DNA from: Cynocephalus volans
Taxonomy: Eukaryota; Chordata; Mammalia; Dermoptera; Cynocephalidae
DNA: 64,000 bases
NCBI RefSeq assembly: GCF_027409185.1
Contig: NC_084466.1
Span: 78,846,501 to 78,910,500 of the forward strand
Reading direction: 5' to 3'
Positions 56,642 to 64,000 of this stretch are shown piece by piece (positions within the stretch are counted from its first letter, which is position 1; each line of letters starts with the position of its first letter). Under the pieces are notes generated by a model. The model worked only from the letters and a program-made list of their open reading frames with translations. It ran no database searches and had not been told where the DNA came from. A program made the translations under genes and the position numbers.

Positions 56642-57956
56642 ATGGAAAGAATTAACCTTATGAAAATGTCCATTCTACCTAAAGCAATCTACAGATTCAA
56701 TGCAATCCCCATCAAAATACTAATGAGATTCTTTACAGAAATAGAAAAAGCAATCCTAACATTCATATGGAACAATAAAAGACCCTGAAAAGCCAACATA
56801 ATCCTGAGCAAAATATAAATAAATAAAGCCAGAGGCATAACACTACCTGACTTTAAATTATATTACAAAGCTATTGTAACCAAAACAGCATGGTACTGGC
56901 ATAAAAACAGACACTTTGCTCAATGGAACAGAACAGAAAACCCTGGATTCAACCCACATACTTACAACCAACTGATCTTTGACAAAGGCAACATGAACAT
57001 ACATTGGGGAAGAGACTGCCTCTTCAATAAATGGTGCTGGGAAAATTGAACTTCCATATGCAGAAGAATGATACTGGACCTGTACCTCTCACCATATACC
57101 AAAATCAACTCAAAATGGATCTAATACTTAAATATAAGACCTGAAATCATAAAAATTGCTAAAGGAAAACACAGGGGAATCACTCCAGGAAGTAAGACTG
57201 GGCAAAGACTTTATGAATAAGACCCCAAAAGCACAAGCAACAAAGAAAAAAAATAAACAAATGGGATTATATCAAACTAAAAAGCTTCTGCACAGCAAAG
57301 AAAACAATCAGCGGGTAGAAAGACAACCTACAGAATGGAAGAAAGTATTTGCAAGCTATACAGCCAACAAGGGGTTAATATCCAGAATATGTAAAGAACT
57401 CAAACAACTATACAGGAAAAAAAAAAACAAATCACCCAATTAAAAAATGGGCAAAGGAGATGAATAGACATTTTTCAAAGGAAGACATATAGATTCCCAA
57501 CAGGTACATGAAAAAATGCTCAGCATCACTAATCATCAGAGAAATGCAAATCAAAACCACATCGAGATATCATCTCACACCAGTTAGACTGGCCATTATT
57601 AAAAAGACCAAGAATAACAAATGCTGGCAAGGATGTGGGGAAAGGGGAACTCTTCTACACTGTTGATGGGACTGTAAATTCGCATAGCAATTATGGAAAA
57701 TAGTATGGAGGTTCCTCAAACAACTACTGATAGAACTACCATATAATCCAGAAAACCCACTACTGGGTATACATCCAAAGAAATGGAAATCATCATGTTG
57801 AAGGGATACCTGAACTCCCATGTTCATCGCAGCTCTACTGAGAATAGCCAACATATGGAACCAACCTAAGTATCCATCAACAGACAACTGAATAAGGAAA
57901 ATGTGTTATACATATATACCATGAAATATTACTCAGCCATAAAAAAGAATGAAATT

Positions 57957-58146
57957 GGGCCAGCCCCGTGGCGCACCCGGGAGAGTGTGGCGCTTGGGAG
58001 CGCAGTGGCGCTTCCGCCGTGGGTTCGGATCCTATATAGGGATGGCTGGTGCACTCACTGGCTGAGCGCGGTGCGGGCGACACCAAGCCAAGGGTTGCGA
58101 TCCCCTTACTGGTCACAAAAAAAGACAAAAAAAAAAAAAAAAAAAA
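57957..58146 (+). mobile_element. Dimeric tRNA-Ile-derived SINE (CYN-like) in L1 copy 4
   Basis: Begins gggccagccccgtggcgcac, with a first B box at ggttcggatcc, a second unit from gatggctggtgcactcactg with ggttgcgatcc, and an A-rich tail. A perfect 16-bp target duplication, aaaaaagaatgaaatt, flanks it at 57941-57956 and 58141-58156. It is the least decayed SINE in the window and was mobilised by L1. Confidence 0.95.
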
Positions 58147-58261
58147 GAATGAAATTCTGCCATTTGCAGCAACATGGATGAGTCTGGAGAAAATTTTGTT
58201 AAGTGAAATAAACCAGACAAGGAAAGAGAAATACTGCATGTTCTCACTCATATCTGGGTGC

Positions 58262-58527
58262 TAAGAAGGAAAGGAAGGAAAGGAAAGAAAGAAAGGAAGG
58301 AAGGAAGGAAGGAGGGATGGAGGGAAGGAGTGATGGAGGAAAGCCAGGAAGGCAGGAAGAAGGGAAGGAGGGAAGGAAGGATGGAAGGAAGGAGGGATGG
58401 AGGGAAGGCAGGAAAGTAGGAAGGAGGAAAGGAGGGAAGGAGGGATGGAGGGAAGGCAGGAGGGAAGGTGGGAAGGAGGGATGGAGGGAAGGAGGGATGG
58501 AGGAAAGGAAGGAGGGAGGGAAGGACC
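58262..58527. repeat. GGAA/GGGA-rich polypurine tract
   Basis: About 266 bp of almost pure purine on the plus strand, with ggaa, ggga and gatggagg motifs in irregular higher-order repeats. It occupies the place of the L1 3' UTR purine tract and is probably expanded from it. Antisense frames here translate only into Pro/Ser-rich low-complexity sequence. Confidence 0.92.
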
Positions 58528-58699
58528 ATAACACTATGCTGAACTTTCAGAAGGAGAGAATGAACCTAAGGATATTAGAGATGGGGGCAGGGAAGGAAGT
58601 GATAGATCAGGTAAAGGATATAAAGAAAAACCACGATTTGTAATAATGAATATGCTAATAATAAAAAATAAATAAAAAATAATTAACCAACAACAACAA

Positions 58700-59172
58700 A
58701 AAAAGGAAATGTGGTATATATAGACAATGGAATACTACTTGACCATAAAAAAGAATGAAATACTGCCATTCACAGCTGCATGGATGAGTCTGGAGAAAAG
58801 TATGTTAAATGAAATAAGCCAGACACAGAAAGAGAAATACTGCATGTTCTCAGTCATAAGTGGGAGCTGAAAACAAAACAAAACAAAACAAAAATGAAAA
58901 CAAATAAACAAAAAATGAAAGAAAGATACAACAATCATAATAATTCACTGAACTTTCAAAAGTAGAGAACAGAACTGAGGCCACCAGAGGTGGGAAGGGG
59001 AGTGTTAGGAAGAAATTGGTGAAGGGCCACAAAAAATGATTATATTGTGTAATGATAAATACAGTAATTATCCTGATTTGAGGATCACATATTGCACATG
59101 GGTATGGATATTCAACACTGTACCCCACAGATATGAACAATCAATTGTTTCAATTAAAAATAAATAATTTAA
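58700..59172 (+). mobile_element. Second LINE-1 3' end, 5' truncated
   Basis: Repeats the last part of ORF2 (tatagacaatggaatactac, catggatgagtctggagaaa agtatg, gaaatactgcatgttctcag) and a different 3' UTR ending caattaaaaataaataa. It directly follows the end of L1 copy 4, so it is a separate insertion or a duplication of the 3' end. Confidence 0.85.
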
Positions 59173-60445
59173 AAAAATTCTAAGTGCTGCTGGAGTTCAT
59201 GTAAAAAGGGAATTTTAAAAGGAAAGACAGTGAGACATAAAATATACACTGGAATATAGTCTAATTGAGTTGGGAAAGTTCTGAATAATAGTCGAGGGAA
59301 TTCACACATTATATGATGTTTCCTTGCAAGGCCCTTTGAGAGTTTACCAGCAGGGAAGAAAACCAAGGAGGAACATATTTTCAGTTCAGTTCTCAGATAA
59401 TTCCACAAATGGTCCCAGAAGAAAAAAAATAAAAGCAATGGAAACAAATCTTTGCTTGTTTTTCACATTTAAAAATAAACTGTTGGAGATACAAATGCAT
59501 CTAATGGAAAAAAATAAATCCTTAACATCTTTCCCTCTATTAATGCAGACTCTAGAAGTGGTTTACTGAGTCTCTCTCAGGGAGCCCATATGTGCACGTG
59601 AAGAGCCGGAATACACTGGTCCCTCTCTATGAATGTGGTCACAGAAAAAATAAGAAAAAACTAGGAAAGTGAAATACATCCACAGAGTTATCTGTAATAT
59701 TGAGAAGTCTATGCAGCCTCTTAACAATCACACCTCTGTGCCCAAAATGGCAAAAGGAAATCGCAAACAGGTAGGCTCTGGGGTGGGGGAAAAACTTGAG
59801 GAACAGCTATGGAGCATGGTAGGCAGCTATGTACAGGAGAGATGGCTTTAACTGCACGAGAAGGACAAAAATTGGGCAAAATACTGGAAAGGTTTTATCT
59901 GTAAAGATGAGAGCACATTGAACAGGGCAACAAACAGAGATTAGAATTGTCTTTTCTTAGACATACACATTTCTTTACAGCTGTAGTGGGGAATGATTTA
60001 CAAACCATGAAGTTCACCCACTGTCATGGTAATCTAATACTTTTCAGTAAATTTCTAGAGTTGGGCAACCACAAATCCAGCTTTAGTACATTGCAATCAT
60101 TCTCCAAATCTCCCTTGCATGCATTTGCAGTCAATCCCCACCCCTTCTGGCAGCCCCAGAAAACCACTGATTTGCTTCGTCTCTATAGTGTTCCCTTTTC
60201 TAGAAATGTCTTATGAGTAAAATCATATAATATGAAAACTTTATGTCTGACTTCTTTCACTTAGCTCTGTTGCATGTATCAATAGTTTGTTCCTTTTTAT
60301 TGCTGAATAATGTTGCATTGTATGTATATACCACATTTTGTTTATCTAATGATCAGTTGACAGACATTTGGATTGTCTTCAATTTGGGATTATATGAATA
60401 ACGTCACTATAAATATTGATGCACGTGTGCGTGTGTTTTCTTTTT

Positions 60446-60484
60446 CTTTTTTTTGCGGCTGGCCATACGGGGAACCAAACCCTG
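60446..60484 (-). mobile_element. 3' fragment of a tRNA-derived SINE
   Basis: On the minus strand: ggtttggttccccgtatggc cagccgc followed by an A-rich tail. This resembles the 3' half of a tRNA-Ile-like monomer (B box and acceptor pairing). Only about 35 bp, inside the old minus-strand L1. Confidence 0.5.
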
Positions 60485-60547
60485 TTGTTTTCATTTCTTT
60501 TGAGTAGATACCTACTAGGAGTAAAATTCCTAGGGCATAAGTGTAAT

Positions 60548-61120
60548 GTACTAGTTGTCTATTACTATGAAACATGTTACCCCCAAATTTAGCTGCTTAA
60601 CATATTTTTATCATCACACAGCTTCCGTGGGTCAGGAGTCTAGGCACGATGTAGTTGGGTCTTCCGCTTCAGAGTTTCTCACAAGGTTGCAATCAAGATG
60701 TCAGCCCAGGCTCTGTGGTCTCACATGAAGGCTCACTGGGGAAAGACCCCCTTGCACACTCAGTCAGTGGCTGTCGGCAGTATTCAGTTTCTTGTGGGCA
60801 ACTGGACTGAGGGCCTCACTTCCTTGCTGGCTTTTGGCAAGAGGCCACCCTCAGTTCCCTGCCTTGTGGACCCCTCCCCACACAGCAGTCTGCTTCATCA
60901 AAACGTGCGAGCCAAGAAGACCACAGGGAGAGTCTGCTAGGAAGATGGAAGTCACCATCTTTTGTAACCTAACTATGGAATAAACATCCTATCACCTTCG
61001 CCATATTCTATTGCTTAGAAGCAAATTATTAGGTTCCACCGATGCTCAAGAGGAGGGGATTATGTAATGGCACAGACACCAGCATGTGGGATGGTTGGAA
61101 TCCACGTTGGAAACTGCCTA
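60548..61120 (+). mobile_element. LTR-like repeat inserted in the old L1
   Basis: Phrases of a common mammalian ERV-type LTR: ctagttgtctattactatga, cttccgtgggtcaggagtct, ctcacaaggttgcaatcaag atgtc, ggactgagggcctcacttcc, tttgtaacctaactatggaa and catcctatcaccttcgccat attctattgcttagaagcaa. The family name is not certain. L1 sequence matches on both sides, confirming insertion. Confidence 0.6.
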
Positions 61121-61695
61121 CATGTATGTTTAACTTTTTAAGAAACTGCCATAACGTTTCCAAAGTAACTGTATCTTATTTTCGCACTAGCAATGTAGGA
61201 GGAATCCAGTTTTTCCACAAGCATGCCAAAATTTGGTACAGTCTTTTTGCTAGCCATTCTAGTAGGTGTATCATGGTACATCATAGTGATTTTAGCTTAC
61301 ATCTCCCTGTGACAAATAATGCTAAACATCTTTTCATGTGCTTATTAGCCATTCATACATATTCTTTAGTGAAATGTCAATTCAAATCTTTTGCCTATTT
61401 TAAACCGGGAGGTTTCCATGTACACTTGAAAAGCATGTGTACTCAGCTGTTGCTGAATGAAATGTTCTGTATGTGTCAGTTATGTCGAGTGGTTAATATG
61501 TACCTACTTCTTTCAGTTCCGTCAGTTTATGCTTCACATATTTTGAAGATCTGTGGTTAGGTGCATATATACACTTACAATTATTATATCTTCTTGATGT
61601 ATTGGCCTTCTGTTATTATGAGTTGTGTCTCTATCTCTTTAGGAATATTTCTGTCCTTAAAGTCCACTATGTTTAACATTCATGTAGCCACTGTT

Positions 61696-62840
61696 GGGGT
61701 GCAGAAAGCTGTTACCCCAAAATGTGGTGCTTTGGCCTGTTGGAATAAAGCAGCAGTCTCAAGGTCTCTCTGACCTTCCCTCCTCCTGTCTCTCAATTCT
61801 CTGTCACTCTCCAAAGCACAGGATGAAGGTGTTCCTTTATCAGCCTAAAGTCTGGACCTGCCAGAGAAGGAGACAATTACCTCTGGTCCTTTCCCTAGGT
61901 TTTCATTAACTTAACTCCTGTCACAGGAAGGAAGACTGGAGTCTGTCAACACACCTACACAAACTTTTTTCACAGACTATTCTCTTCTATTTCAATCCCA
62001 CTCAGTATGTCAAAGGAAATCATTTACCAGTCATTGTCTGCTCTGTGGGCTTAGTGGTCAGCCAGTGATATAGGCAGAGGTTTAGCTCAAACACCTTAAG
62101 CCCATAAGGCTCCCATCTATGTGTGGGTTGGAGAGCACACCCAAATCTTCAGCCAGTTCTCATATATGCCTTGGCTTTCACTTTTTGCTGCGCTGACTCT
62201 GTTCTCCCACGTAGGTGCACACAGTTTCCCAGTGGGCCAGACAAGAGTGGAGACCGTATACCTAGCCCTACTATTACTCTCTCATTTCTAGGGTATTAGG
62301 TATTACATTTCTGGCTAATACATCCCTCACTCTAACTGGAACTGCAAACCTAGGCCAGTAAAGATGCAGGTTGTTCTTATTTGTCCCCTACCAAGTTTGA
62401 CAACTTTAGTTGACATATCTGTAGGTTTTCATCTCTCCCTCTCCAAATGCAGTCCACCCTCTCTGGCAGCAAAGCTCCTGTTTTTCCCAGCCAGGCCCAT
62501 ACAGTTAAAACTACTGCACTCTCTAAACAAGCTGGGCTGAGGGGTGGGGAAAGAGTAAGGACGGGAGTGGCTTCAGGCAAGAAGGCCTCAGACTCCATTG
62601 TTCTACCCCAAACTGCAGCAGTCTTTCAGAAATGAATGCTTCTCACAGTATTGGTATGTTTTGTTTGATTTCCATAATCTTGAAATGGTTATTTTGACAA
62701 TTTTGTACAGTTTGATATATGTATTTTGTGCAGAGGATTTGCTGACCACTGCATTCTGCCATACCTACTAGTGGCACATAATTTTGGAAGATACTTTGCT
62801 TTTAATAAAGGCATGTCCTACTAGTCATTCCTTGTAATCC
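61696..62840. other. Unassigned, probably decayed LTR/L1 material
   Basis: 61696-61960 looks LTR-like (gcagaaagctgttaccccaa aatgtgg, gttggaataaagcagcagtc). 62000-62830 resembles decayed L1 5' material. No gene or confident family call. Confidence 0.35.
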
Positions 62841-64000
62841 CCTTCTAAATCTGTGATTTCAAGATAACCTTCCCTGCCTAAAAACAGAAGAAATGCGGCC
62901 AAAGTAACTTTGCATTTGAGACGGTTTCCAAATTCCTGCTCTGTCTCTAACTCATTGGAAATCTTAGATTTCACCTCTTTGCCTATTTGCTTGCCAATAT
63001 GAACAAATACACTGTTTGGATCAGTGTTTAAACATTACAAATGGAAAGCACTGTCTAAATCATATCAAATGCTCTAAAAGAGTCTTAATAATTGGAAAAT
63101 ACAGCACTATCTATTGGGGAGGACAGGTTTTAAACATATTTTATGATTTTGGAAAGGTTTAAAGTTTATTTTGTGAATTAGAGAAATCAAGAGTTTTAAA
63201 GTACAGGAAACAAACTATTTTTTAAAATCCTCTCCAAAGGATTTTTAATTAAGAATTAGATGATTTTCCTTCTTTCCTTTATTCTTATCATTTTATTTAA
63301 TAACGTACTCCACCCTAAGTAAAAAGGGCTGCTATAAAAATCTAAACCTGTCATGCTAAACTTGATAAATTATTTCCCTTATACACCAACAGTTTCAGTT
63401 ACTTCATCTTCTATGAGTAAAATATCATGAGATAGAGCAAGAGAGGGGGCAAAAGAGAATAGCATGCTTTTCTAAGTCATCATAACACAGCACACAGGCT
63501 TAAAATGCGTGAGACCTCTGAAAGTTTTAAAGGATGCCTAGTTCCAAGAAGGAGGTTTTTCATACATTTCTTTCTATTAAAGATCTATTTTTATCCTTCT
63601 TTTTTGTACCAAGGATATCGAAAATGAATTCTGCCTTTCTTGACAATGCAAACAGTTTCTTTGTCTTGTTCAAGTTGTTTTCTATAGTGCTATGCTCAAT
63701 TTTCTACATTGCTATGACAGCATTTGCTGTTGTTACCAAATAAAACATGAAGACTATATTTTCAATATAAGGAAGGGCACTTAAAATACACACGCATTTA
63801 CACATTTCAAATTTCAAAAAGCTTTGAATTTCTTGAGGGAGTGCATCAGATGGGTGAGGTTTTATGGTTATTTCTAGTTTACATATATCTACTATTATTC
63901 TCAGAATAGAAAAAAAATTCACTGACCTGATTTTTAGAAGATTACTATAAATAATGCAGAAGGATTCCCTTCTCTAACCCCGAACTGCAATATGGTGGAG
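62841..64000. other. B3GLCT intron, no feature recognised
   Basis: AT-rich sequence without coding exon, RNA gene or nameable repeat. Short frames (63534-63743 and 63704-63922) are hydrophobic or low complexity by chance. No minus-strand exon with splice signals matching B3GLCT was seen. Confidence 0.5.

Larger units (their letters stand above)
52450..58690 (+). mobile_element. LINE-1 copy 4, degenerate, with nested MST-like LTR and SINE
   Basis: Starts with about three 93-94 bp GC-rich monomers (52481-52790), then the 5' UTR end (ctttcccctcacagaccactc). ORF1 runs about 52970-53800 and ORF2 from about 54060, with many lesions. In the endonuclease, about 270 bp are missing at about 54216 (cacacagactaag joined to gggtgacctgaac). 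ORF2 is interrupted by an MST-like LTR (56243-56641) and a SINE (57957-58146). After the ORF2 end at about 58260 comes a 266-bp GGAA-rich purine tract and a 3' UTR ending gatttgtaataatgaatatg ctaataa. It lies in antisense orientation within the last B3GLCT intron. Confidence 0.88.
59955..61695 (-). mobile_element. Old LINE-1 (L1M type), minus strand, interrupted
   Basis: The plus strand reads the reverse of an L1 3' region and ORF2: cttctttcacttagctctgt, cctttttattgctgaataat g, ataccacattttgtttatct, then after an insert gtttccaaagtaactgtatc, catcttttcatgtgcttatt agccattca, and further into ORF2 (cttgaaaagcatgtgtactc agctgttg, tgcttcacatattttgaaga). A SINE-like fragment (60450-60482) and an LTR-like block (60548-61120) interrupt it. 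Confidence 0.8.

Noticed and set aside
58244..58534. Pro/Ser-rich minus-strand frames and Lys/Glu/Gly-rich plus-strand frames
   Set aside because: Translations of the purine tract; low complexity only.
61042..61560. A 172-codon plus-strand frame
   Set aside because: Antisense to the old minus-strand L1; a shadow of that element.
59172..64000. Search for the penultimate B3GLCT exon on the minus strand
   Set aside because: No segment with the expected coding sequence and splice sites was found; it is probably beyond 64000.

Overview
The window is mammalian nuclear DNA. It is gene-poor and dominated by retrotransposons on both strands, with no bacterial gene architecture. The best lineage call is a colugo (Dermoptera). 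The youngest SINEs are dimers of two tRNA-Ile-like units joined head to tail with an A-rich tail, like the CYN family described from colugos. There are no Alu, B1/B2 or tree-shrew SINEs, and a solo LTR closely resembles the MST group of MaLR elements known from primates. The lineage call is inference from remembered repeat families, not a database search.

One host gene is recognisable. The last coding exon of B3GLCT (protein O-fucose beta-1,3-glucosyltransferase, an ER enzyme) lies on the minus strand at 50967-51134, with a clean splice acceptor, a stop codon and an ER-retention-like REEL C-terminus. Its 3' UTR probably runs down to about 49070. Positions 51135-64000 are then the last B3GLCT intron, and I did not find the penultimate exon in it. 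Everything left of about 49000 is downstream intergenic sequence.

Layout. 1-470: no gene seen. 470-7140: a broken, minus-strand betaretrovirus-like endogenous retrovirus (5' LTR, tRNA-Lys1,2-type primer site, gag, pro, pol, shortened env; no 3' LTR seen). 7190-9880: MIR, L2-like, hAT-like, SINE and LTR-like repeats. 9880-12480: mostly unassigned. 12480-30330: an almost continuous plus-strand LINE-1 block of at least five elements, with a SINE, a MaLR LTR and an internally deleted L1 derivative nested inside. 30330-49000: intergenic DNA with MLT1/MaLR copies, MIRs, L2s, old L1 pieces and a second internally deleted L1 derivative at about 44540-45945. 49070-51134: B3GLCT 3' end. 52450-59172: a further plus-strand L1 carrying a SINE and an MST-like LTR, then an extra L1 3' end. 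59955-61695: an old minus-strand L1 split by an LTR-like insert. 62840-64000: no feature seen.

The most unusual signal is the L1 material. Two copies 24 kb apart share the same 5'UTR - short endonuclease piece - 3'UTR structure, which implies a non-autonomous L1 family that amplified after its deletions formed. Two other L1s have internal deletions whose borders look compatible with splicing. Three L1 5' ends carry three unrelated sets of roughly 93-116 bp GC-rich tandem monomers.
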